This document shows, in pieces, positions 43,223 to 51,955 of a stretch of 64,000 bases of DNA (position 1 is the first letter of the stretch; each line of letters opens with the position of its first letter). The position numbers and the translations under genes are program-made. The stretch covers positions 305,001 through 369,000 of the forward strand of contig WPIO01000069.1 of assembly GCA_009760855.2 (NCBI GenBank), read 5' to 3'. The notes beneath the pieces were generated by a model. The model was not told where the DNA came from. It was given only the letters and a program-made list of their open reading frames with translations, and did not search any database. This DNA comes from Cristatella mucedo (taxonomy: Eukaryota; Bryozoa; Phylactolaemata; Cristatellidae).

Positions 43223-44925
43223 TCACGTAAGTACATAGCTGACCAGGAGATTGACTCTTAGATTTCCAATGTTATCAACAAAGTAGTAGTCAATAGGTAT
43301 TGTGTTGAAAAATGCACAATACTTCATATCTGTTCCAGTGCTGACAGTGTTTATCACCCGAACTTCTCCAGAAACTGCAGTAGTATCTGAACTAGGTCGT
43401 AGATAAACACAATTACAATCTCCAGCAACCATAATAATAATAATAAAAATGCACTTGATAAAGCCCGCTCAGAGAACTAACTCTCTTCCTAGGCACTTTA
43501 CATTTGCCCCAAAGGGAAATGCGATTAAATCGTGAGTACTGTCATGCTTGATAAACAACGTGAACAACGTGCTTACGCGTAGCATGCACAGGGTTAGCAT
43601 GCAAATGTGGTTAGTGGCAGCATGCACATTGTCAGCACGCATAAGCACATGCAGAACGAATCACAGGGATCCACTAAATGCTGTCCTAACTAGGTGTTTT
43701 TTAAGTTCTTTCTAAATGTGGTCAAGTCAGCGGAGGTTCTGACCCAAGTTGGCAGGGTGTTCCAGGCTTTGACAGTATACGAACTAAATTCACGGTCTCC
43801 AAAAGACTTAAGGTTCGTACGAGGTAGTGGTAAACTGTAGGATTCCGAAAAGCGGGTGGTACGATGCTTGGCCTTGCGGAGGAGTAGATCTGAGCAATAG
43901 GCTGGAGCCAAAGAATGAAGTGACCTAAAAGTGAGCGACAAAATCTTGAAATCAATCCGTTGCTTGACTGTTAGCCACTGCAGGTTGGCGATAAGTGGTG
44001 TGATGTGGCAACTGCGACGTTCACGACATACAAGCCTAGCTGCAGAGTTTTGAACAAGCTGCAATTGCCTGATTGCACGTGCCGGTAGGCCAGCAAGCAG
44101 TGAGTTACAGAAGTCAAGATGGGATGTTAAGAATGCATGGACCAACTTAGACGTGGTACCCTTGTCTAAAAAATCCCAAATTTTAGCAAGGTTATGTAGC
44201 TGAAAGTAGGCAGGTTTTAATGGGGAGCTCATGTAATTGGCTAACGAGAGGTCGCTTTGGAACTTGACACCTAGATTTCGAGCTGATTCAACTGGAGATA
44301 TGCTGGCAGAGCCAGTTTTGAGCATCTGCTCTGTAGCCTTTCCAATTTCTGAATTGCACTGTGTTTGCTATAGCTAGTAAGTTAGTTTAATCATCGTTTA
44401 GTTTTAGAAAATTGCGGCTACCCATGTGGGGATGTCATCAATACATGCAGCAAGTGAGTTGAGAGAACTCGAGGTGCTCTAAGACAGGGAGGGATCAAAG
44501 CAAAGGCACAAGTGAGTGTCATTCGATCACTACATCTCGGTTCATACCTACATAAGTAACACAAACATTTTCGGGAAGAACTAAAGGAGCTTTGGCTGCA
44601 TAATTCCTGCATGCAGAGGTAATAGCAAAACTACTCATATCTAAATCTTGCTGCATAGTTAACATAATTGCTGATCTGTGATACATTGTCGGTGTCAGCA
44701 GGATTCTCTCCAACCTCTAAATTTGCTGCACCCATTCCTTGGAAATCAATTTTCCCACTCTTTGTCACTAAGAAATTAGCATTTACGTTACATTTTGTAA
44801 CAGCATCTCTGAGATATAAGTCGATCGTCCAGATTTGTTACTCTATATCCATTCGCTGAAAGATCGGACTTCAAATACCCATTGAACTTCTCGACGTAAG
44901 CACTAAGATCTACTTTGCTATTCAT
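43223..44925 (-). pseudogene. Unknown, possibly structural, protein of the viral element, split by LINE-A
   Basis: The minus-strand start at 44925 begins M-N-S-K-V-D-L-S-A-Y-V-E-K. It shifts frame near 44820, continues with FLVTKSGKIDFQGMGAANLE, shifts again, and runs to N-R-D-V-V-I-E, where LINE-A (43432-44522) is inserted. Beyond the insert it resumes with V-A-G-D-C-N-C-V-Y-L-R-P and ends ...NTIPIDYYFVDNIGNLRVNL at 43223. The late aromatic/Asp-Gly-rich strand pattern is like that of jelly-roll capsid proteins, but I cannot assign a family. It sits between the nuclease and the integrase genes. Confidence 0.5.
43432..44522 (-). mobile_element. LINE-A copy inserted in the viral element
   Basis: A 5'-truncated copy from the region just after the RT catalytic box to the (ATT)n tail, with a minus frame open for 211 codons (43690-44325). 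It splits the unknown viral gene. Being less decayed than its surroundings, it inserted after the viral genes had begun to degrade or shortly after integration. Confidence 0.92.
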
Positions 44926-45019
44926 CTATTTACTTTACTATTAGCAATATAGATCTAGTAAGCACTTCTTTGACTATTGGGATAATCTATGAAAACCTGC
45001 CGTGATCTACTTTTTTCCA

Positions 45020-45733
45020 CTACTTTTTGAAACGATTTCCCGATACAATACTTAACGTCAAACTAGGATTAACTTTGTTATTAAATCTTCCATAATTACT
45101 AATCTGATCGAACTCAAAAGCATTGTATTTTTTGTTTTTAAGCAGATACATGAACAAAGGACACCCAATAGCGATATCTATTTCTGTCTCTTTCGAAATC
45201 CTAAAATTTCCAGCCGCAACAAAATCTTTAGGAACATCTTCGCAGTTCAATCCTGGCACCATTATTTCAAATTCACAGTAAAGGCATTCACCTAATCTAA
45301 GTTCATATTAACCAAGCAGACGTTGCGGATGGTATTGTTTAGGTATCTCCATTCTTTGTTTCTCTGATCCACAAACATTTAATTTCTACTAAAGTATGAC
45401 CTCAAATAATTCCATCGGGAAAATATCGGCAAACTCTAGCACGACTTAAACAGTCACTTGTGTTATCGAGTTTATGCCCAAACTTCATCTCCAAGAAATT
45501 AGCAACGATTTGCGTATGCACTTTTCCAAAAAGCATCAGCAGAAATATTTTTGCATATGTATTAGCTAGTAATATTTTAGCTGTCGATTGGCCATCACAT
45601 CAATATCCAAATCACTCTGACCTCCAAATACCATTCGTGCTCCAAGAATGGAATAATTTTCTGATCCTCTAACATTCAAACTCATTGCTTTCTCCCATTC
45701 CTCCGAACTTTGAACAAAATCAAACTTTTCCAT
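45020..45733 (-). pseudogene. YqaJ/lambda-exonuclease-type recombination nuclease of the viral element, broken
   Basis: The frame from ATG 45733 codes M-E-K-F-D-F-V-Q-S-S-E-E-W-E-K and an S-E-N-Y-S-I-L-G-A-R segment. After a frameshift come F-G-K-V-H-T-Q-I-V-A-N-F-L-E-M-K-F-G, then Y-F-P-D-G-I-I, a stop, and G-H-T-L-V-E-I-K-C. The ordered set Q-S-x-x-W, (F/W)-G-x-x-H/E, P-D-G and E-x-K is the PD-(D/E)xK active-site layout of YqaJ-type viral exonucleases, used in recombination and DNA processing. After another frame change it ends near 45020. The gene starts about 20 bp after the capsid stop, suggesting one transcription unit. The downstream third (after the E-x-K) could be a separate small gene. 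Confidence 0.55.
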
Positions 45734-45752
45734 CTTACACCGCGTAAAGATT

Positions 45753-47290
45753 TCATGCAGTACCTTTATTGTCATAAATGTATGCTCCCTTAATGCAAGT
45801 AAACTGACTTTCATTGCCGTTAGGAGTTAACTCTGCTGGGTTATCACAGACGGTCAAGTAATGTATCATTAAATTGTTCGGTTTAGCATCAGCAGGATTT
45901 AGCTCATTGAATTTAATAGGAACATCAAGTCTAGTAGTATTCCGGCTAGCCTGAATACTCTAGTCTATAGCGGCAGATCATTATCTTGTAAGTCAATGAC
46001 ATGAATTGGATACATGGTCAGCCATTCCGGATAAGTAACACCTACGGGCTTACTAACCTCGTTCAATCCTAGGAATTGCTTCTTAAACTGAGTGAAATCC
46101 ATGCATTCTGTTGAGCACTTTCCGTCTTTTGGATAACTACTTCAGGCTAGGCTTGCATACTGTGAGGAAACATTAGCTAACAAAAAATATGCTTAATGTT
46201 ACAATGATTTTAAGTACAAGGATTCTGTGTAAAGTCATTAAATTTGTTAAATTTTTGTATTGCAACAATGAGGCATCGAACCTTATCAATCGCTCTATGC
46301 ACAAATAGAGATTCTCTGTGAATTGTAATCCTTGGTTCAGGCTTGACAGTGCTTTATTGTGGTACCTCCTCACTCTGTAATTCAGTTTAGGCTTCTTTCC
46401 TCGCTCACTCAAGATCTCTGACAATCCTCTTTGAACTCTGAGTGCAGGAGTAATACAAGGATCCATTAGCCGCATCTTACTCATGACAATCCTGAAAGCC
46501 GTCCATGTGCCATCGGCAGCAGCTCCTGCAATACCTCTGATAGACACGAAATTTGCAGCTCCACTACCTCCAATCATAATCGCATCTTGGTCATGACCAC
46601 AAACACCGTCAACTCTAGTCAGTTCAAGTGAAGATGGGATGTTGTAAAGAATCTATTCGTATCAGCTCAGAATCCAAACTGTCTAGCGAGCAGTAGGGAG
46701 ATGCTAAAAGTGCCATGTGTTTAAATAAGGTTGTTACAAGGACCCCACCTATGGACGAAACGAATGTTCGACGCAGATGCCCCAGCAGAGGCAGGATTAG
46801 CATAATTTTCAATTCCTGTGGCAATATGGAACTAGCTTCATATTTCTTCCGTCCAGTTGCTAAGCCCTCCATTCTGTTGTAGTCATTTGGGTTGGTTAGC
46901 AGGCCCATTAGCGTAGAAACAGTGCCAGTTGCTTGCACCTGCGTAAGACTTTCAATCTCTTCTGCTCAAAGCCTAACCTTCATATTCTTGAACAATCATG
47001 CCCCAGCGTTATTAAAAAGACCAGCTGCCATTGCTAACGGGAGGCGGCATAAGCCCCACCAGCAGCAGTTTGTGCTTATAGCTGCCCCTCTAGCAAAAGG
47101 TATGCATCTGACAACACAAAGCACAAACTCAACTCACCTGGCGCCTGAATGTCACAATGCACCCAGGAAGGTTATCTGTCTCAATACCATTAGTTTGATG
47201 GAACTCACGACACTAGTAGTTCTTAATCGGGAACTTTGGAAGACTTGGATCACTGAGTTGTAGAATTGTGTCACTCGGAGCACTTGCCAT
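45753..47290 (-). pseudogene. Double-jelly-roll major capsid protein of the viral element, broken
   Basis: The start at 47290 reads M-A-S-A-P-S-D-T-I-L-Q-L-S-D-P-S. Through many frame changes the landmarks are LTNPNDYNRMEGLATG, a FGF-type segment near 46665-46680, the block GAANFVSIRGIAGAAADGTW, A-I-Q-K-F-N-K-F-N-D-F-T-Q-N-P (about 46210-46260), and near the C-terminus PVGVTYPEWLTMYPIHVIDL then R-L-D-V-P-I-K-F-N-E-L-N. That order (F-G-F loop, an aromatic Q-rich strand followed by N-P, a terminal Y-P...I-D-L and a last beta-strand) is typical of Polinton-type capsids. About 512 codons in length fits the family. At least six frameshifts/stops. The assignment rests on pattern similarity only. 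Confidence 0.62.
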
Positions 47291-47313
47291 TTGTCTCTAT
47301 ATATAGTAAAGAT

Positions 47314-47751
47314 TTATTTTCTAGTTTGCATGTATAGACCTGCACCTAGTTTTTTCATCGTTCCTCCATAACCGTTAGCCATTCCTCCCACCACAGGAGC
47401 AGAAAAAAACATAGGCTCTTTAACTGATGTCTCTTTTATTGCCTTCTCGATTTCTCTGTACATTTTAGACTGCATTGTGTAATCTTTCAGCGTTTCTGAG
47501 TAATCTTCTACGTCTTCTCCTTCTACTACTTTTGCTTTCCTCTTCTTCTTTGGTATCATCTTCTCAAGCATAGCCCGCTTGATCTCAAGGTCCAACTCTT
47601 TCATCGTGCGGCCATAGTCCTCTTCTTTCTTGCGTTTCTTCAACTCGTATTCAAGTTCTTTTCTACGTTTCTCTTCCTCAAATTTGTCGTCAAGTTCTCG
47701 TCGCTTCAATGCGTACTCTTGATCAACCTTTTCCTGTGTTTTATAGTTCAA
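47314..47751 (-). CDS. E/K-rich coiled-coil protein of the viral element, ORF intact
   Basis: An uninterrupted 145-codon minus-strand ORF starts M-N-Y-K-T-Q-E-K-V-D-Q-E-Y. Its first about 75 residues are almost all charged heptads (for example RRELDDKFEEEKRRKELEYE), predicting a long coiled coil. A basic patch PKKKRKAKV resembles a nuclear localisation signal. The C-terminus is Gly/Met-rich (GGMANGYGG). It lies between the second penton-like gene and the capsid gene. It is the only long undisrupted frame in the block. Unknown function; a core, scaffold or DNA-binding structural role is possible. Low-complexity Lys/Glu coding tolerates drift, so intactness need not mean selection. Confidence 0.55.
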   Translation of the reverse strand: MNYKTQEKVDQEYALKRRELDDKFEEEKRRKELEYELKKRKKEEDYGRTMKELDLEIKRAMLEKMIPKKKRKAKVVEGEDVEDYSETLKDYTMQSKMYREIEKAIKETSVKEPMFFSAPVVGGMANGYGGTMKKLGAGLYMQTRK

Positions 47752-47877
47752 TAAGTTTACGTTCTTAGCGCACGTGCTTGGTGTATTTCAATACCTTTGT
47801 TATAGCAATGTTTACACAAAGATTAGTCATACCATAGATTACTGGAGCAACTGTACGAATGCCAACGGTAACTTTAT

Positions 47878-48800
47878 CTAGCATACCTGAGCCAAACTTT
47901 TCTCCTCTAATCTTAGGATATCCAGTTTTCGCATAGCCCCCATGCTTCTATACCATCGTGAAATTTCTATTGTGACCATTACATTACTAACATCATTAAC
48001 AGAATTGCCATTTTGATCTGTCAAACTAATTCTGAAACTATTTATTGCTTTTACGCTACCCCTAGTTGTTAAGAGCATAATATTTGGTAGATGTAAACCG
48101 ACTCTATCCCAGGGGTTTATATCTGCTATGTAAACTGCCGTTCGACGAACACTGCCTTAGAAATCCAGTCTTGTACTCAACGTAATTCAACTCAGGATTA
48201 ACTAAATAACAATCCAAGCTAGTCCACTTCACTCATTTGTTATCACGCCGACTCACGTTGTTCCATGCCTTGTAAAGGCCAGAAAAGTGCATAGCCTTCT
48301 CAATTGCTTCATATGGTGTGCCTACAACCATAGAAGGATCAAATGAGCCTTGTTTATTAAAATTAAAACCTAGGCTGTCACCAATCGATGCGCATACGCC
48401 AGAAACATTACTCCCCAGAAAAATAACGTAATCTCCTAGAACTTGTATTATGATTTTGTCGTCCGTAGCAGCACTAAACCTAATACCCGTATCACTCTTT
48501 TGAGTTGGCTCGTATACGTCGATGTTTGTTGTTTGAGAATCTGACCAAAACTTAAGGCATGCATTAAATGTATTCGTTATTTTTGTTGAATCGTAATTGC
48601 CGGCGGGAACTTTAATTGAAACAATTGATGGATAAATCATCGATCTTCGATACCACAGGGTGTCATTCATACGCGGAGTGACATTCAGAATCACCGTGTT
48701 AGTATAAACAAACTCAGCTCTCCTCAATCCAACTTTGTTAAAACATTTCTCTCTTAACATGATCGGCGGATATAATGTTTTTACATCCACACTCGTTGTT
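47878..48800 (-). pseudogene. Penton-like minor capsid protein 2 (jelly roll) of the viral element, broken
   Basis: An open 185-codon part (48233-48790) starts M-D-V-K-T-L-Y-P-P-I-M-L-R and includes IVSIKVPAGNYDSTKITNTF, I-I-I-Q-V-L-G-D-Y-V-I-F and S-L-G-F-N-F. After a frameshift, a second part (47878-48078) has S-F-R-I-S-L-T-D-Q-N-G-N-S-V. The order P-P-G-x-Y strand, L-G-F loop and terminal L-T-D-x-x-G-x-x-V strand is that of penton-like vertex proteins in Polintons/adintoviruses. Its PIMLR start, PGxY and LGF blocks are shared with the gene just upstream (48827-49691), so the two look like paralogues. Confidence 0.6.
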
Positions 48801-48826
48801 CATGGTAATCTTATTGACATCTTGTA

Positions 48827-49691
48827 CTAAACCTTAACAATTTCTATCACTACTGTGAATGACTGATCTCCAAAGTCTAATATTTTTAGATCTTGGTTTG
48901 TAACACTGGCCATAATGTCAGGAGCATCTAGGTTTGTAAAAATGACCATAATTTCAGGAAACTTTCACCAGCAGCATAATTATACTCAGCAGTACTTGGT
49001 TCAAAGATCATTTGCACCTAAGGATGCAAATTGCGAGCAAAACCCTTTAATGCTTGGGTTGGTCTTCCATTGATGAAACTAGATCTGCTCGCTACCATGT
49101 TGCTATGAACAAGTATTAAATTCACGTCCGATAAAGCAACTTCTTGCTCAGAGAAATACTTTACATTGGGTGTGCATGTTACTCTGTTAGTTAAATCTGG
49201 ATTCATTGTAGCGAAGTTTGGATCTGTTGTGTAATCAGAAGAAGTAAATCCTAATAAACTTGGCAGTGGATTTCCCGGCAAGAAAGGTCCAACCAACAGG
49301 CATCTTGACCCATGGTTAGATGCTGCAGTATCAACTGTTAGTTCAAACTAGTCAGTAATTGTACCTGCCTGAGTTATAGAATTATTTATTGTATTAGCAA
49401 TCCCAATGTCCACATCAATGGACACCGCAGAGTAAATGCCTGGCCTCACAGTGACTGTGTGCTCTGATCCTCCAGCTGTTGTGTATACAAAAGCATTATT
49501 TGCAGTAGTTATATTCTTATAGAGTTAGTTCAAGCGAATTTCTCGAAACCAATCTTAAAATTCTTACTTCTTAGCATAATCGGCTCTTCAATTTGGATCC
49601 TAATCGGGTTTGTTGTGCCTGAAATGTTAAAAACGTATCCTTCTGGCTTTCACTGGCTCGCTTCTCGTATTGCCTCAAAACTTTTTAACAT
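48827..49691 (-). pseudogene. Penton-like minor capsid protein 1 (jelly roll) of the viral element, broken
   Basis: The reading starts at ATG 49691 (M-L-K-S-F-E-A-I-R-E), with a stop after 13 codons. Then come N-P-I-R-I-Q-I-E-E-P-I-M-L-R-S-K, a V-T-V-R-P-G-I-Y-S-A-V-S-I strand, PFLPGNPLPSLLGFTSSDYT, D-V-N-L-I-L-V-H-S-N-M-V and a terminal F-T-V-V-I-E-I-V-K ending at 48827. The P-G-x-Y, L-L-G-F and hydrophobic L-V-H-S-N strand are characteristic of penton-like proteins of integrating dsDNA viruses. An open part is 49018-49296. Several stops and frame changes. The solo LTR at 49713-49961 inserted about 20 bp upstream of its start. Confidence 0.63.
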
Positions 49692-49712
49692 CTCTTGATT
49701 GTTTTATATTAC

Positions 49713-49961
49713 TGTGTCTCCGACTGCAGAAGCGCTAGTGGAGTCTCACGGTGACACGAAGACATAAGCGGGCGAACGTAAGTGGTGAACGAGACTCTCC
49801 TGCTTTATTTCCCAGCGGGGTACATATTCGAGGTGGGCTGACCACAGATACGTGAGTGAATCTGTGGCGGGCCACATGCTGACGTCAAAGGCTGCTTGGT
49901 TCAACCACCCGCCGCAGGCGGGCATATACTTGCGGCCGGGAAGCAGCAGGCTCACACAACA
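49713..49961 (-). mobile_element. Solo-LTR-like repeat, copy 2, inside viral element
   Basis: Same family as 36762-37030. On the minus strand it runs TGTTGTGTGAGCC to GGAGACACA and has GGGAAATAAAGC as polyA signal. Flanks ATTAC (49708-49712) and ATTGA (49962-49966) are a possible degenerate target duplication. It separates the penton-like 1 gene from the unknown gene upstream. Confidence 0.6.
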
Positions 49962-49987
49962 ATTGATTCTAACCAGCTCAGACATTC

Positions 49988-50627
49988 CTATATACTAAGG
50001 GCGTACAAAAGCTTATTAATTTTAACAACGTGACTTTTATGGGCTTCTCGCGATTCCCCCAAGTAATCTACTACCACACTAATCAAACCTATTATTCCTG
50101 TGGTTCCTGCAGCCAGCTCACGCAGCCGCAGTTTCTATTTCTCTAGTAATTCTGCTTCGCTCTTAACAATCACAGGAACCTGAGTTATTCCCGTTCCCTT
50201 ATTCTCCGGCGCTTGCTCTCCAAGGAGCCTATTCTTCAACCCTAAGTGTTTGGGGTCTTCATCTGATAATTTAAAAAAAATGCTTTGTAACGTCTCTTCG
50301 TTGCTACTTGTCTCGTAACCCTTGACTAACTGTTGACACCTGCGGGAAAAAACTTTTCTGGAGAAAATTCTTTCAGCGTGCTACGAGTCTCTCTCAAAAG
50401 CACGTAGGTCCAAATATGCTTCTATGCTGTCCCTTGCATTAGTTTCTGCTTGAAGCCTCGGAATCTCTAGATCATTCTGCAATTAAGTGTAATCGTGCCA
50501 ATCTTGAAAATTTTAAAAATCTCTTCACATGGTCAAGTGCTTCTTGGAAACCTCCATGATAGTTCTTGCCTCGCTCTGAATAAATTATTTTATCAATCAT
50601 CTTAATATATTTATTGTTACTTTTCAT
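49988..50627 (-). pseudogene. Unknown protein of the viral element, broken
   Basis: The minus frame from 50627 begins M-K-S-N-N-K-Y-I-K-M-I-D-K-I and has YHGGFQEALDHVKRFLKFSR. After frameshifts it shows S-D-E-D-P-K-H-L-G-L-K-N and G-T-G-I-T-Q-V-P-V-I-V-K-S-E, then a C-terminal hydrophobic stretch T-G-I-I-G-L-I-S-V-V-V-D-Y, stopping at 49988-49990. No family recognised. It starts about 40 bp after the ATPase stop, in line with one co-directional gene cluster. The end could be a membrane segment. Confidence 0.45.
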
Positions 50628-50666
50628 TAAAACAGTTATCAGTTGTCTGCCCTCATTGTCAACAGA

Positions 50667-51314
50667 TCAAAATCGACCTTCTGATTTACTTTTCATAGGA
50701 TCAATGACGCAGTAGCCGAATCGCTTCCTTGTGCAAGAGTTCACCCGATCACGGAATTGCTTGCGAACGATGTTTCCAGTGTACGCATCACAAATGTATT
50801 CAATATTACGTGCATTCTATTCAAAAAGTCATCATATCAATCGTATCACATTCATGTTGTTCCTGATTTCACACCTAGGTATGCTAGTGAACCCTTGAGA
50901 AAGATAAAAGTTGGTTAATGTCTTGTGCCTCCCTCTTGTAAAGTAATCTAGAATCTTTGTCTGCTCTTCTGTCACTATATCATCAAATACAACACCATTC
51001 TTGCAAATTCTGTATGAATCAACATCTGGCATCTGCCGAACACCAACAACCCAAGCACATGCACCCTTTGCAGTTTTCTTTGTCGTAGGCATCAAACCTT
51101 TGTACAAATTTTGATCGAGACATGAAGCAATTACTGTACAACTATCATAATTCAGCATTCTATAAAATATACAATTCATTACAAGCTGTACTTAGCCAGA
51201 TCCACCAGGACCCAGCACTAAAGCAATTGCTCGAATTGGCACACTTGGCAGAGGTTCTTTATGACCTGTGCCTGAATCCTGCCGAAAATCAAATGTTCCA
51301 ACTTTTATTGACAT
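50667..51314 (-). pseudogene. FtsK/HerA (A32-type) genome-packaging ATPase of the viral element, broken
   Basis: From ATG 51314 the minus frame spans 215 codons in a single frame, the usual size for the family. It has L-V-L-G-P-G-G-S-G (Walker A) followed by a TAA exactly where the essential Lys should be. Then come N-G-V-V-F-D-D (Walker-B-like), RGRHKTLTNFYLSQGFTSIP and I-R-N-N-M-N-V-I, the conserved S-Q-x-x-x-x-I-P...I-R-x-N block. Three further stops follow after V-I-R-L-I, then the C-terminal F-R-D-R-V-N-S-C...F-G-Y-C-V-I-D. The enzyme would pump DNA into capsids. It is dead here, but by point mutation alone, with no frameshift. Confidence 0.8.
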
Positions 51315-51325
51315 ACAATATAGAA

Positions 51326-51460
51326 ATGGAAGGAAACATTTATTGCTTCAAGTGTAAGAAACATACAGATTATCTTCATGAATACGACAACTACTCTCCT
51401 GTAGCAGACTATGACTATTCCCTTTCAATGGTCCGCTTCAATGCGCCTTGCACGAAGAAC
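51326..51460 (+). CDS. Small zinc-ribbon-like protein, divergent from the ATPase gene
   Basis: The plus-strand ATG at 51326 opens M-E-G-N-I-Y-C-F-K-C-K-K-H-T-D, followed by an acidic/aromatic tail, before the frame runs into a minisatellite (51443-51560), so its true end is lost. The start codon lies 11 bp from the ATPase start on the other strand. Short proteins with a Y-C-x-K-C-(K/R) knuckle near the N-terminus are frequent in large and mid-size dsDNA viruses. Function unknown. Confidence 0.38.
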
Positions 51461-51560
51461 GCCTTGCACGAAGAACGCCTTGCACGAAGAACGCCAGCAC
51501 AGAATCGATGCGCTTTGCACGAAGAACGCCTTGCACGAAGAACGCCAGCACAGAACCAAC
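51443..51560. repeat. 16-bp minisatellite at the right edge of the viral element
   Basis: Five copies of CCTTGCACGAAGAACG in two blocks, each block followed by CCAGCACAGAA, forming a higher-order repeat of about 55 bp. It interrupts the small plus-strand viral ORF and sits next to the presumed element end. Confidence 0.88.
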
Positions 51561-51589
51561 ACCAACAGTTTATTCTACTACAGAGCAGA

Positions 51590-51955
51590 GGGAGCACTCC
51601 ATGTTACTCACTACCGCAACTACTCTCCTAACTCTGCTATGCTTCCCGCTTTCTCTTAGTTGCCCGAGACGAAGTCTTTTGGCTACCGAATGTGTACCGA
51701 AATCAGCATAGGCTGTAATTACGCTATACGAATCTCTCCTGCGAAAAACCCACATAGTTTTTATGGCTTTGTGAAGTTACAGACGGAGATACATTACATG
51801 AATTGGCTCCGAATGAATGAATTCACATCAATTGGCTACCGAATGTGTACCGGAAGCCGCTTAGGCTGAGAGTGCGCTATACAAAACTCTCCTGCGTAAC
51901 ACCCACATAGTCTTTATGGCTTTGTGGAGTTACAGACGGAGATACATCCTTGCCG
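51590..51955 (+). mobile_element. LINE-B 3' end, two partial copies in tandem
   Basis: Both parts contain TTGGCTACCGAATGTGTACCG and end GTTACAGACGGAGATACAT (about 51778-51796 and 51928-51950), as in the LINE-B 3' UTR at 14200-14332. The first begins in the last codons of ORF2 (T-L-L-T-L-L). The interval 51956-52164 shows no feature. Confidence 0.8.

Larger units (their letters stand above)
41384..51433. mobile_element. Fossil Maverick/Polinton-adintovirus-like integrated element
   Basis: About 10 kb contain, on the minus strand from right to left: packaging ATPase, unknown, two penton-like genes, coiled-coil ORF, major capsid protein, YqaJ-type nuclease, unknown and DDE integrase. Small plus-strand ORFs lie at both ends. 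Removing the nested LINE-A (43432-44522), solo LTR (49713-49961) and SINE (41879-42027) leaves about 8.5 kb. Integrase plus double-jelly-roll capsid plus A32-type ATPase is the defining set of Mavericks/Polintons and adintoviruses. A protein-primed DNA polymerase B is expected in that group but is not visible. Ends are tentative and rest on a degenerate inverted match. Nearly all genes are disrupted, so this is an old, inactive copy. Confidence 0.8.

Noticed and set aside
50667-51314. Alternative genetic code, because the ATPase frame has TAA, TGA and TAG
   Set aside because: UFD1 and CRTC exons in the same window use standard stops and have none inside. The stops replace different residues, as expected of decay.
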